Shown: positions 21,621 to 33,913 of the stretch, in pieces | Layout of the letters: every line of letters starts with the position of its first letter | How positions within the stretch are numbered: position 1 is the stretch's first letter | From: Drechslerella dactyloides | Taxonomy: Eukaryota; Ascomycota; Orbiliomycetes; Orbiliales; Orbiliaceae | DNA: 64,000 bases | Assembly: GCA_020064725.1 (NCBI GenBank) | Contig: JAGTWJ010000007.1 | Coordinates: 2,170,001-2,234,000 of the forward strand | Direction of reading: 5' to 3' | The notes under the pieces: model-generated | What the model was told of the DNA's origin: nothing | Databases searched by the model: none | What the model saw: the letters and a program-made list of their open reading frames with translations, nothing else | Position numbers and translations under genes: made by a program

Positions 21621-24512
21621 ATGGCGGAGATGATGCGGACCCGGTCCAAGGGACCTCCAAAGCAAACCTACATCTACAAAGTCCCCACAGGTAGCATCCC
21701 CTCACTCCCCAACTCGCCCCTCCTCAAGGATCCATGATTGTAAGCTAATAACCAACACCACCATATAGAAATACTACGGCACATAATCGCCTACCTAGAC
21801 CCGCCCTCGCTGCTCTCTCTGACCCTCACCAATCACTACTTTCACAAGTTAATCTCCTCGCCGCACACATGGAGACTGCTCTTCCTCCAGTGGTTCCCCG
21901 AGTGCAAGGGCCAGTTCACGCCCCTCACCGCCCCGCCCGACCCCGCCGAGGCAAAGCTCCACCCGGACGACCTCGACACAAATCACTGGCGTACGGAAGC
22001 CATTCTACGCTCCCGTTTGCTGCGCAATCTCAACAAGGCCCGTCCTGAGCTCCGCGAGGCCGGCAATCGCAGCGGTAGCAGCACCTATGTCGAACCGCAG
22101 TTCAAATCCACCCACCTGAAAACCATCCCGAAGAGCGTCATCATGTCCATGATGCATCTGATCCAACCACCGGTCACGCATCTCTTCGGCACCTTCGACG
22201 ACGAACCTCTGCGGCCGAACGACAAGGTGAACAGCTGCCCGCCGGACTATCATCCGATCCCGGCCTTCCGGACCTGCAATCTCGGGAACGGCCAGTCGAG
22301 TCTCTGGTCGCCCGGAAATGGCATGTTCAAGACCGAGGAGGAGAGCGGCACGATGGTGTTCACGCGATACGAAAAGTCGCAGTACACGATCGCCACGTCG
22401 TTCGACGTCATGGAGATCGTTGACATCCACCAGAATGGACCCAGCAGCTTCGCTGTCATCGGCCGCCGGTGGGGGGAGAACAGGATCAACTGCCTGGCCG
22501 GCTTTAGACTCGGGAGCGGAGAACGAATGGAGTTCCTTCTCTCACACGAGCCGAATCAGGCCATTGTGGGTATCGGCACGGGCGTGTGGATCGCTGATCT
22601 GGCTGGGTACGGAGCCATTCCCGGGGTCGGTTTGGAGAAGATTGATCCCGTCAAGCCTGAGAATGGGGATGCACAAGGCGAGGCTCAAGCGGCCGACAAT
22701 CGCGGCCTCATCGCGAAGATTCTCGCGGCTGCTGCCGCCGAGGCAGAGACCGACGGGCCGGAGGAGTACCGACACGTTCCGGTGCCCGAGGCGAGCGGTG
22801 TCTTTACGGAATACGGCATCGGCCTGGTATATATCACTAGCGAGGGAGAAGTACACATGTTCCGCGCGGACACATCGCCGCTCGCGCCAGGATTTGTGAT
22901 CCACCGGACGCTCGAGACTTTCCGTGCGGCGAAGTGGAAGCTGTCTCCGAGATGCTCCTTGATCAGCGTCAAAGTCGACAATGACTACACTCCCGAGAAG
23001 AGAGCTCAGGGGCGTCCCTGGTGTGCGGTTCAAAACATCGTCGGCGAGATCTGGACTTTCTCTGGCGATCCAAATCCGCCGCCGCAACCTCAGGATACTG
23101 GCATGACGGAGGAGGAGGAAGACATGGCAGACTTGGAGGCAGCGGATAACGACATTGAGAACGGGCCTATCGGCGATGAGCTGAGTCTGATGGACCACAT
23201 CCAACGCCAGGAGGTGTGGATGAAGATACGACAGGAACTCGCCGCATCATATAAATTGGAGCGAGAGGCGCTTCGCGAGGCCGAGAGAAGAAGGATTGCA
23301 GCGCACGTCCAAGGCCACTGGACCATGGTCGAGGGTACGAGAGTGGAAAGACCGATATCCGGCTTCTATCTCGACGACCTCTACCGTGACACGGGCCTCA
23401 TCGTTGGCGACAACGAGAACATTCAGCCGTTGAAGCTGCCGTGGATCATGGAAATTGACTTTGGCGGGTACAATATCACCACGTTTAGCACTTTCAGCAC
23501 GGAGGAACGACGGGTGCAAGGCTTCATCCATCGCCTGAATACAGAGTTCGTGGACACAGGGCGTAAGCTGCCCGAAGCAGACATCGCAGGAAGCCAGGGC
23601 TTCCAGGGCTCGCCGGATCAATGGAGTAAGACCCGTCTTCGGATACCAAAGTCCGGCGAAGAGATATTCGACAACACCAAGAACCCCCAAAATATAACCT
23701 CTCTGGCAATGGACCAGTCAATCCTCGCCCGAGCTGTACCCGTTTCTCCTAACGATAACAGCGTTGGTGGGAACGCAAGGCTGCTAGCTGTGGGCACGAA
23801 TCACGGCAGGGTCCTGGTGTTCAACATTCGAGGAAACCCTTCGAAGCGGTCGAGCGACCTGCTCACGCCGATGAGGGTATGCAAGATCCCGGGGTCGCCG
23901 AAGATCACCTGTCTCGCCGTCACGTCGCTTGCGGTGATCGCTGGTGCGAGCAACGGTGCGATCTCAGTGTTCGACCCGCTGGGGTCCACCGCCGAGCCTG
24001 TACGCAAGATCGTACACGCGATGACGATCGAAGCGAAGAAGGACTACTTCCAGCGGACGGCACGCTACGGCTGGAGCCGGTCTGAGCAGGAGAACTCGTG
24101 GCAGGAGGAGACGAGCGCGTACAGGATCTGCGCGGACCCGAACGCGCGCAACTGGCGCGGGGCAGCAGTGCTGGGGTGTAACATCCTGTACTGGGACGAG
24201 ACGGACTTTCTGAACTGGCAGGAGGCCGACGATCTCGCGATGCGTCGGCGTCGGCGCATGGAGAAGGTGGAGCGGCTCAAGGCGGAGCAGGAGGAGGCTG
24301 CGAAGAACAGACGGAGCCCGAGACCGGCGATGGGCCGTGTGGTCCCGGGAAGCGCGGCGGCAAGGCACATTGACTTGGGGCTGCGTCCCACGACGGCGGT
24401 GGACGGCGCGGAGGAGGAGTTGGTGCGGCAGTGGGAGCAGGCCCATGGGGAGTTGACGGAAGAGGACAGGCTGCTGTTACAGAATCTGTCGGGCGTGAGC
24501 CTCGACGAGTGA
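21621..24512 (+). CDS. F-box protein with C-terminal beta-propeller-like region, 937 aa
   Basis: Exons 21621-21690 and 21769-24512 are joined by a 78-bp phase-1 intron (GTAGCA...ATAG). Splicing creates a textbook F-box at residues about 22-68: VPTEILRHIIAYLDPPSLLS followed by LTNHYFHKLISSPHTWRLLF. The long remainder contains blades reminiscent of a divergent WD40 propeller (for example LLAVGTNHGRVLVFNIRG and VIAGASNGAISVFDPLG), an acidic coiled segment (EEEEDMADLEAADNDIEN) and a basic coiled coil near residue 845. A role as substrate receptor of an SCF ubiquitin ligase is the family expectation; no named yeast orthologue is evident. Without the first exon the F-box would be missed. Confidence 0.87.
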
Positions 24513-26938
24513 TTGCGCGGAGACGTGCATCTATGCGCACACGCGTGTACCGCGCAGCGGATGGATGCTTCCTTGTTCAGCGACCAGGAGAGTATCTCTT
24601 TATATTTTTACGACTATCCTCACGAATTTTTCCTTGGCTTTGGCGGGCGAGCGGAGATCTTGTCTAATTGATGATATGACCAACCGGCTGAAATGACTAC
24701 CCTGCGAAATGGGCACTACAAAATAATGGCGAATGATGAGGGCGGTGCACAGCATGAGCTGCGGTGGATATTGATATTCTTGTGTTCGTATAAAAAGCCT
24801 GAAATCTAGCTTTTGCGGTCAGTTGTTTTGCCTACGAGGCAGCGAATCTAGAGCATTTTCATTCCAATTGTCATTGCACAAAGTTGGTTAGAGAAGCCGT
24901 GTAACATCGCATCGCTGGCATCCGCTGTGGAAGCCAATGTCAATAACGGACGTCGTCGTAAATCGTATACATATAGAGCTCCTGTGATGGCAGACTTTTG
25001 CACAAGTCGGCAGCATCTCGGCAGGCTGCGCCAATATGTCTTGTATATGTACGAAATCCGTAAGGAGCCTGTAAAATTGCAGAACTAAATCGCGCAGTAC
25101 CAATGCGCATATATGCGGCGGCATGGAACCGCGATAGGAACTCTTTTGAACCAATATGGCATACACTCCGCTTTGTTGTATCCAAACATTGGAGCACTAG
25201 CATCGTTACACATCCCGAACTCACTATTATAAGGATTTGTTACACATGTCATCCTCACAGGATCATTTTGGGTGATCCAACATGGAGTCGATGAAAGTTT
25301 ATCGGGAATTCTCTATCTAGTCTCGGGCACGCTGTCCCTCTATCATCCCTCGGACGAATTGACAAGCCGCGGCGGTAGCGAATCGGGGAATCACGGCACG
25401 CACGATAATCTTTCACTCGAGTTATATTAAGATGGGTGCGCACAGATATTTGGTTGGAGGTATTTTGAAATTTGAAATACCAAATCATAGGAGTTCATTG
25501 TCGCCGAGCCAGACGGCCGACGATAGTTGCAGGCACGCATTGACCCCGCTCAGACAGCGGGATATTGAGGTCGAGGCTGTAGCGCTAGCGAAATCTCGAT
25601 CACAACGCAAGCGCTGCAAGCTAGACGGCCGACTTTCCGGTTTTGAGATCGAGGACTCCGACGAAATGACGTCTGCGAAAATTGTTCATTGCACTCCACC
25701 TTCATGCTTCTCGCATAAACGTTGAACGTTGTCTCTACAGCTGTCGATATAAAAATAGCTATCTTCATTAATTTTCTTGTCGTTTCCAGAAGAATGTGGG
25801 CATGGGCTACGTGGCTTCATGCACTAATATTTCACACGCATTGTTCGCCCAATGTTCCAAAGAGCTTCCGCGCCTACTAGTGCATTGCTAAGTGACTTCA
25901 GTGGTTCTAGAATACCCGAGCTGTGGCACCTTGATAAGGTCGACTTCAATTGTTCAAGTCCCGAGAGTATGTTAATTTGTCTAGTATACGAAGTACCGTC
26001 TATATATTATTTTTTCAAATTTCATCGCCCAGGATTATAACGTTCTTCTAAAGAAAAATTTGCATCCGACCCCAGAAAGTCGCACTGGTAAATCAATTAT
26101 CCCCAAATCGACACAACCTGTGCATCTCGAGTCGAGGCAAAGGGTATCGGACAATATGCAGGAAATGAAGCTGAATGTGTACAGTTACAAGGTATGCCTG
26201 ACTTCAATCTTCGGATCCATAGTTGAAATGGATATCGCCGTGCATGATATGGAATGTATCACGCTGGCTCATGTTAGGAACCCCAAGCCGAAAAGCAAAG
26301 GTAATCTCGGGGACGCTGAGCAAAGGTGGCCTTCAACGATCAAAGGCTGTTGACAACCAACATGTTTCTGAGGTTGCACCAACATAGTACCCGGGAGCCT
26401 GCCTGCTTGTTGCCATTGGTTGGTGTCTTTGTCGTTGAAGTCGTCCATCATGGCCCGGATTAGTTACTGCTTTCGCTGGTGCCAGCTGTTGTTGGTGGCA
26501 CGTAGCATTCGGATTCTTTGTCGAGGAAGCACGGCTTTGAACCTAGCTTAGGTCCCCGGTGCAAGTCAAGTTGAGTTCGAGTCAAGCTGGCCTGCGGTGA
26601 GGGAGCCGGCATGCCTGAGAATCGGGGTCCAGTTTTGACGTTTCCTTCCGGCCGATGAGGCCGCGCTGTTGGTATTTATACTATCGACAGCCCTCGATGC
26701 ATCGGAGATATCACAACCTCCAGCTGTCATCATCTCAACTTTCAGCCTTAGCATCCAGCATCATCGGTCCGAGACCAGTCGCTTATCGTCATCTCCATTC
26801 CATCTTTGGTTTGGCCTGATCCCTCCAAAAGCTTAATTTTCCTCTATTGATAAGCTCTGGTCCTTTCCGTTGTGGGCCGCACTTTGCTTCATCGCCTCCG
26901 AGCCGGATCTGTCAGGATCAGGCTAGTCCACGTCCGCA
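24513..26938. other. AT-richer intergenic region, no gene recognised
   Basis: This 2.4-kb stretch has lower GC than its neighbours and only short, non-family-like frames. I see no terminal inverted repeats or transposase motifs. The last 150 bp (CT-rich) is probably the promoter of the small membrane-protein gene. Confidence 0.45.
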
Positions 26939-27289
26939 ATGGGGTTTATCCTGTAAGTTCCCTCACGCGTCCTCCTTCCTTCTTGATCATCTTTCCATCC
27001 ATCGTCTTTATATTCTGACTCTGCCCTTCCGCGACGTTCCAGATTGTACCCGGTCTCTTTGAACCACATTTTCTCGGCCTTTCTCCAATTCTTCATCATC
27101 TTCATCTTCTTCCTCGCATCTTTGCCTTTCTATTTCGTATATGTCTCGATCTCGTATGTCGTCCGTACCGTTCGGAACGCCACCGATCGTCTTCTCGGCC
27201 GTCGAACTACCAAGTACCAGGACCTGGAGCGGCTTCCAAACAGCCCTTCTCTAGGCGCTCTGTCAGATATTCGCTCGGCATATCCATAG
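26939..27289 (+). CDS. Small membrane protein, 86 aa
   Basis: Exons 26939-26952 and 27043-27289 are joined by a 90-bp phase-2 intron with a consensus GTAAGT donor and CCAG acceptor. The protein begins MGFILLYPVSLNHIFSAF and has a continuous hydrophobic, aromatic stretch of about 35 residues (about 13-48), enough for one long or two short membrane helices (a hairpin). A basic cytosolic tail (RTVRNATDRLLGRRTTKY) and a Pro/Ser end follow. Size and shape resemble small organellar or ER membrane subunits, but I recognise no family. The very short first exon makes it easy to miss. Confidence 0.6.
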
Positions 27290-28946
27290 GCTGTCGGCTT
27301 GTCTTACCCGCTGCTTTGTGTTAGTAATCGAGACACTCTTGCTTGTTTTGCGCATCTTCTTGTTCAATCTCGTGTTCTCCATCTGAATTCAACAAACCAT
27401 CTCGCCCGTCAAGGCTCTCTTTTCCCTTCTTGTTTCGTCCTTCAATATCCTTCTCTTCCGACAACATATTCTCCAGCATAGCATCAACAACCTGTGCTCT
27501 CAGCACTCAGGTCCTAATCCCGAACGCGCCGTCCGAAACGAATCCAAGACGACCATCCCTTTCCTTCTATTCTGCTGCCTCGAAGCCCGATATCTTCCAA
27601 CCGCGTAAACGCACGGCCGAGCATTCCCTACGGAGAGCCTGGCCATCAGTATCATTAACACTAGGATCGAATCGCACGACGCGTTCCTGTCGACCCCGAC
27701 TCGATCCATAATATTACCCACGAAAGACAATCATGCCGCGTCCACATCCGCACTTGCCTCCGGAGTGGATCCCGCAGGCTTCGGTAGCAGATGTCACTTA
27801 AACGTCGCGTGGACGCGCGTCTTTACTCCGTTATAACTCCGAAGCGTGGAATGTTTCGCCCTCGGTCCAATTGTTCGAGGATCCCAATGGTCTTTCTCGA
27901 ATTCGCGCAGGGTTCAACCCGTCGGCTTGATACCATCTAAGTTTGCAGCCGATCTCAGTGGCTCTCCTCATCGGTGTAGCTTATTAGCTATTCTTTCGTC
28001 AAGCGGTCGATCATGAAGAAAATCTGCGCTGGTGGCGAAAGCCGAGCGCTTTGCGAGCCTGTTTCGGAAAACGACCGGAGGTATGGTATGTACTGTACAT
28101 CGAAGTACTGTATCCGGTACATTGCTTCGTTGTGGACAGCTGCCATGTCTTCCGAAGGCTGCTCCTGCCGGAGTATACAGAATGGTTCCTATTACCTCCT
28201 ACCAGAGTCGGTCCCTATATAGCCGGGCATTAATGCTTCCTCTCTAATTTCGGTTGAAACTGGAGAAGTGGTGCTGCACTCACAAGTTAAAGTCCGATCT
28301 GCGCAAATAAAGGGGCGTTCGGACTTTTATAAAGGCTGGCTAGACAGTCTGCTGCTCAAGTCATGAAGGAGAGAAAGGACGATTGGGCTCCCCAGGTTTT
28401 CTATTCGGTCTATTCAACTTATATCGGGTGGCGGGCAAGGCTTTGGACCCGAAAATACGGCACAGCATCCCACCCGCTTCGCAAAGCGGGTGCCACGTCC
28501 CAGGATACAAGGGCTGGGCGGCTATGGGTTCCAGGAACGAGGTTTCTATGCAAGAAGACCCTTCAACAATCAAGAGGTTGCTGAATATGCAAGTTCACCA
28601 AAGAGGTAAGTTTTCTTGTTGAGCCTCATGTCGGTATCGGTAGCTGCTTGATACTGGTACACATTAAAAAGGAAATAAAAGAATAAATTTTGACGCTCCT
28701 TTTAAACACCTATAGATCCCTAGTAGCTTCGCGCGTCTGGTTTACGGGACCAGTCCGACCGTCGCTTTCCTTCAAAGAATGACTTGAACATATATGAACG
28801 CAAAAAAGAGATGATCAAGGCGAAGCAAAAAGAGCGACCCGACATTCCTGGAGAGGTAGAAAAGGCTTCTTGAAACCTGGTGGTGGATGGCGTGTAGGGC
28901 TGATGATGAAGTTTTGTCTGCGACAGCCCTATCGGCCCTGAATGGA
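27290..28946. other. Intergenic region between convergent small membrane-protein genes
   Basis: No supported gene. One stretch (28325-28614) has three partly open frames ending in a consensus donor (AGAGGTAAGT at 28601-28610), but no partner exon could be found. Confidence 0.4.
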
Positions 28947-29912
28947 CTATCGGTTCCCCGCTTGGTCCTCCGCCTTCTTGTCCTCCTCCTTCTTGTCCTC
29001 TTCGTCGTCTTCATCGAGACACAAACTCGAGGCGTATTCCGGAGTATCGGAAGACGGAGAAGCAGTCTCTGGAAACAATCGGTTCACTTGATCAATGACA
29101 CTAGTGACTATCGGTCTTCTACCGATGCCCACTCCGTCTCCCGGACTATACGGCTGCCCATGAGCATCGATCCCGGAGGGAAGGCACTCCTGGGGAGAAG
29201 GCTCGGCCAAATGGTCTCCAGTCGGCGGAAGTGCCTGTCCTTGCTGCGCCTCGATGTCTTGAGCGCGAAAAAAGTCAGGTTCTCCTCTGTCTTGAGGGGA
29301 GGTCGAATCATTCCGCCCGTGGGCTTGGAGACGAGGTGGTACTGGGTTGAGGAAATCCACATGAGTGGCTGATGATCCGGCGACGCCATGAGTGGAGTCC
29401 TCCGAAGGTCCCAGGAGTGGTGTCCTGTCTGTGCTTCTGTCGGGAACGTCCATCGCAGAAGCTCGGCCGCGGATTGCAAATCTCCGGAGGTAGAAAAATC
29501 TCTGCGTTTTCTTCAGTCAGCCACTACATCAACGATCGACAGGACAGGAACGGGCCCTCGAGGTCGTGTATACTCACAAAAGAGATGGCTGCTGCGATGA
29601 CGGTGAATCCGGCGAGCAGACAGAGGATCAATATCCTGGAGCGGGAACTGCCATACGTTAGCAAAGTCTGACAAGAAGTCCGGCCTGGTGTGCTGTGCTT
29701 CTTCCACCGATCAACTAGGAGCGAGCCCCTTATGTTGCGTCGCAAAACTTCTTTATGGGAAGCGGACACCACAGCGGACACAGATGGCGAAGAAAGAAGC
29801 ATATATACCTCTGGGTGGACACGTGTGACTCCTGAGGTACGATGTAGGACCAGTCGATAACGATCCTCAGGAAGAGAACCACGCCGAGGAGACAAGCGAG
29901 CATGCGTTCCAT
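28947..29912 (-). CDS. Two-helix membrane protein with acidic C-terminal tail, 242 aa
   Basis: Exons on the minus strand are 29912-29809, 29647-29578 and 29501-28947. The start is ATG 29912 in a strong context (CCACCATGG). The N-terminus (MERMLACLLGVVLFLRIVI) is a membrane helix or signal anchor. Exon 2 encodes a second helix (SRILILCLLAGFTVIAAAIS) followed by a basic RFFYLRRFAIRGRAS stretch. The remainder is soluble, Pro/Ser-rich and ends with a Glu/Asp/Lys-rich repeat (EDDEEDKKEEDKKAED). Intron 1 (161 bp) ends with GCTAACG...GCAG; an upstream ATAAG acceptor is also in phase and would add about 28 residues. Family and function are unknown. Confidence 0.6.
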
Positions 29913-32196
29913 GGTGGAAGAATAGGAGAAGGCAGAATATCCTATACGGGGGAACGTCCGGTTCTTATTCGGATGGGACACGCTCGGCAGCCGAGGGCTC
30001 TGTTGGTCGAGAGGACTGACTAGACCCGTGCGACGGAGGACATGCGTGGTGCTGGAGGGTAGACGACGAGATGACCAATCCAGTGACAGCTTGTTGCTCG
30101 AGGCGATGACGCCAGGACGAATGCCGTCAAGGCTAGCGAGAGGTTCGTGGTATCAAAAGGGGAGGAGAAGGTGTTCTTGTCGGAAGAGAAAAACTAACGG
30201 CTGGTTCGAGAAGAAAGCAACTTCATATGGTGGTGACGTGGGACCGGTATGCTGCCGTTGCCAATGCTCCCCGGTACAGTACACGTTTGGTCGGCTGATA
30301 CCGATGGTCGCGTCGCCAAGATGCTCAAATCTCCCACTGTTCAGACCAGACTACCAGCACTCGAACCCGCCAGGTACGATTACCAGAACAGAAGAATGGA
30401 AGACACGACGGAGAAGAGGCGAACTCTGCCTGGCGGTGCTTACAAGGCTCATCGTCTCTTTCCTGGCTCGATGGGGACTCAGATCCTTCGCCCCTGGCCA
30501 TGTTCTCTCCCAGTCTCCATCCATCCCGCTTGACTGTCGCGGTATCGTCTGGCCGCAGCCAATTTGGGCTCCAGCAAAGAGTCGGTGCAGGATACTTCCT
30601 GATTGCGGGAAAACTTCTAGCATTCCCGATCGGGCCCATGGAGCAGGTGTCTTCCACCAGCACAACCGGCAAACTCGGGGACCATAGTGGTGCCCGAGCT
30701 GCTGTTCGTTGCTCTTCACCTATCCAGGCTGCAGCGGCACGTATTCGTTGGCCTGGAGCGATTCGACACACTCCAGATGGACGCGAAGTGGCCGAGGGAT
30801 ACCCTCCAAACGCGCGATATGCCGCGGCGTGAGCGTGGCGGATAAAAAGGTCAGATCTGAGAACAAGTAGCGTGAAGACTTCGTGCTTTTGATGGTCAAC
30901 GCATTGTTCCCTGCAAACGCCAGACTGACAGTGGTAAATGTGATATATCATCTTTTCGTTCATTACATGACCCGACTGAAGGAGCGCTTTGACGGCAAGC
31001 AAACAGATATTTCAATGCTGTGTAACGGGACAACGTTGCTATATCGAGCTCTTTCGGCGCGCAAGGTACAAAAACAGTCTCGACACTAGACTAGGTACAA
31101 AAAGTCGTCTTTTTTAAGTAGATACATGTGTATTCAAACCCTGGCACCAGCGTTGCTTGTCAAGCACATTGCACGTTTGACTGGACGTGCAGCCCTGTCG
31201 ACGCAGGCATGTCATGCATGCATGGGGAATAAATGAAATGAATGAATGAAAAAGAATCGGGAACCGCCGTAGCACCGCTTGGGAGTCCAGTTGTGAAATC
31301 GCAGCGTCCTGTTCGAGTTGCAAATGCCGCCAAACTGGCATATTGTTGTAGCTGTTGGGCCATACTGCTTGCTCTGGCCTGCAGCGTGAACGCTTTCGCA
31401 ATATGAAACTGACGTAGTGCGACGCAAGCAGTTTGAATGCGCAGTCTGCTAGCTACTGCGGCATCATCCCGCTGAGTGTTGTATTCCTATTCAGACATGT
31501 CGTCGGAGAACTCAAAGGAGCTGTTCATGCATATCTGTACATACGTGCATGTCCATCTTTACGTTTAAGATCGCTGCTGGCCGTCCGCCGGATGTTCAGC
31601 GGATGCGCGGGGTGTGAGGAGCAAACGGAAACAGCAGCCAAGGCGAACGAATTAAAACCTCGAGCTCTTTGCATGGAATCGTAACAACGCGGGGGGTGCA
31701 CGTTAATTAACAACCGTTGACTTAGGGTCATTATTGTGAAATTAGAAAACTTCGAGCCTCGTCCGCTTACAATCCGGTAGGCGGACGGAACTCGTCACGA
31801 GCAATAGTTCGCTTGCTCGCTCGCCCCTCCCGCAAGCTTATTTGCAGTCCGGCTTGTGTCAAAATATTTTTCTGATTGGCACAGCCAGCTTTTGATAGAA
31901 TTTGCTAAATCGGCTAAGGAGAAATTCGTCCGCAGCTGCATCCCCGCATCTACTACGATCCTACCGGGCTCTAATTTCCCTTCCCCGGTCTCCTCGCTTG
32001 TCAAATCAATGTTCCTATCGTTGACACTCAACGTGCCTTTGTCTCCTGTCTTGCCTATACCCACCCATCATCGTCGCTACCATCATTGAGCTCCCGTCCC
32101 CGCACTGCGCCTCGTTTTTCTTCATCTTCTTCGGATTGGCAATGCATAGTAGCAACCGTCGCAATCAAGGTTGAGGACGGGTTCCCCTCCATGTTT
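29913..32196. other. Intergenic region, mostly without genes
   Basis: Apart from the coding-like exon at 30720-30924 I see no gene. Open frames on both strands at 30028-31002 are shadows with poor composition. The end near 32196 contains the 3' flank of Gtr2. Confidence 0.4.
30720..30924 (-). pseudogene. Orphan coding-like exon (gene fragment or last exon of an unresolved gene)
   Basis: A minus-strand frame without an ATG reads naturally for 67 residues to TAG 30720-30722. It includes KSSRYLFSDLTFLSATLTPR and RHIARLEGIPRPLRVHLECV, with codon use like the confirmed genes. Upstream a CAG acceptor-like site (30925-30927) would start the exon, and the frame is closed just before it. I could not find a convincing upstream exon, although 30950-31090 is open in one frame. 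It could be the last exon of a gene with small exons, or a decayed remnant. The product is unknown. Confidence 0.3.
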
Positions 32197-33913
32197 CTAC
32201 CTGTGGAGCTCGAAGACTTTCTCCAAGGCCTGTTGGAATACTTGGACATTGTAATCGATCAGACCCCTTTTCTCAAAACTCTCCTTGCGCATGATGCATA
32301 TGAGGGCGAGGAATCTACCGCTCCGCAGGATTCGTGTTAGCGGATGACTCTTATCCATCCGTTCAGTTGCTGGTCCTGCCGAATCTCTCCATTTCACCCT
32401 CCCTCGACGGCATGATGTTTCTATTGGTAATCGATTGGGATCAAATCGATACCGGCCGGCGAGGAGTCCAAGCAAGTGGATGAGAGGGAGATACAAGATA
32501 AGGATAAAGGAATTGGGAGTTCACCGTACTTGTTTATCTCTCGCAGGAACAGCACCATTCCGTTCTGGAGCTTCATCACACTCGATTGGTCTGGCAGGGT
32601 CCAGTCTTCGGCATTCGTGCTGCCAATGGAGCTCTTCGACTCCTCAGCTGTGCTGACTTCCGACGAGTCGCCCCTGTCGTAGCTGAATATTCGTTGACGC
32701 GAGCTATGTCAGCCTTGTCTGCGTGTCCACTTTACTTGCTCGAAGGCGCTTTGCCTGGTTCCTTCTGGCTCTGCGCCACCGACACCAACAACACAAACAC
32801 ATGCCCAAAATCACACATCGGGCCCTGCTGCACACTGTCACGGATTTACGCACGCACATGCAGCAAAGTACGCTCAGATCTCACGTGAAATGTAGACTTA
32901 CCCGTAAATCTCAGTCATGTCCAAGACCACATCAATATAATCCGAACAGATCTCGTAGCTCTGCACGTCGACGGGCGAGCTGTCGGTCGCAACATAAATC
33001 TTGCTCAGGACGTCGAAAAGGAACGCCTTTTCTATACGGCAATTGCTAACGAGTCCGTTGAGTAGATTCTCCAACGTGCCCAGCTCCGGCAGCAGTTTTT
33101 GGATGACTTTACTAAAGGCCTCAAAGATGCTGTGATCGTAGATGCTGGTCAGATGGTAGTTTATGTGGACGCTGTCGAAGCCCAAGTCCGCGAGTTCATC
33201 TGTTGTTCGCTGGACAATATCACGCTGGGTGTCCAACTTGAAGTCATCGGAGAGGCCGTCAACCTTGTGGATGAACACTTCAACGTTGATGGACGGATTG
33301 AACCGTTGGATTGTAATAATTGTTTGATGGAGCCGGGTGAGCGCCTCCAGGTATTCATCTTGCGCATCGATAACGTAGATGAGAGCTCCTGTGTCGCTAA
33401 ATATGGCTTCCAGGTCGAAGGTGCCATCGTTATAGTCGATCTGCCCCGGAAAATCCCACACTTGGAAATCCATAAAAGTGCTATATCGCAGAAAGCAAGC
33501 CATATCAGAGGAGGGGCTCTCTAGAGAATCTGTAGCTCGAGAAATACAGGTAGTGCTTACTTGACTGGTTCTTTCTGTATCCTCGTTGTCGACTCTAAGA
33601 ATAAGGTCTCCGTTGGAGGCATCTTGTGGAAGACCACAGAGCTAATGGAGGACTTCCCGCTCCTATTTTATCCGATAGTATTGTTAGAAAGTGCTCCATA
33701 TGCACGCTATACATTTATGGACGGAGGAGCTCCTCCTCACCTTCGCTGCCCTTGCAGCAGCAGCCGTGGCCGTGGAGCACCTCGCACTCTTGGGAGTGGG
33801 CCATTCTGCATGGACACTTTGGAGGGTGTCGGTGACTGTAACGGAGGAGAGGGATCCTGCATCCATCGTTCCAGTGAGTAGTTGAGTTTCTGAGGACGAT
33901 TGCCGCGTGCCAT
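32197..33913 (-). CDS. GTR2: Rag-family GTPase Gtr2 (RagC/D orthologue)
   Basis: Five minus-strand exons: 33913-33741, 33662-33561, 33480-32902, 32682-32530 and 32314-32197, giving 374 residues, all junctions in phase 2. Gtr2 pairs with Gtr1 on the vacuole and signals amino-acid status to TORC1. Motifs: P-loop GQRRSGKS (55-62), HKMPPTETLFLEST switch region, WDFPGQ (100-105) as G3, HKVD (163-166) as G4, and the C-terminal roadblock-like half with LREINKFLALICIMRKESFE and GLIDYNVQVFQQALEKVFE. Introns 3 and 4 are long for this window (219 and 215 bp). The P-loop strand reads LLLQGQ where orthologues usually have LLLMGL. The start could be 11 codons further upstream. Confidence 0.95.

Noticed and set aside
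28325..28614. Possible exon ending at a consensus GTAAGT
   Set aside because: Three frames are partly open but none matches a family, and no partner acceptor exon was found.
24513..28946. Degenerate transposon
   Set aside because: Lower GC but no terminal repeats, target-site duplication or transposase/reverse-transcriptase motif visible.
30028..31002. 220-225-residue frames on both strands
   Set aside because: Unnatural amino-acid mix (Arg/Ser/Cys-rich); a different minus-strand frame in 30720-30924 reads much better.
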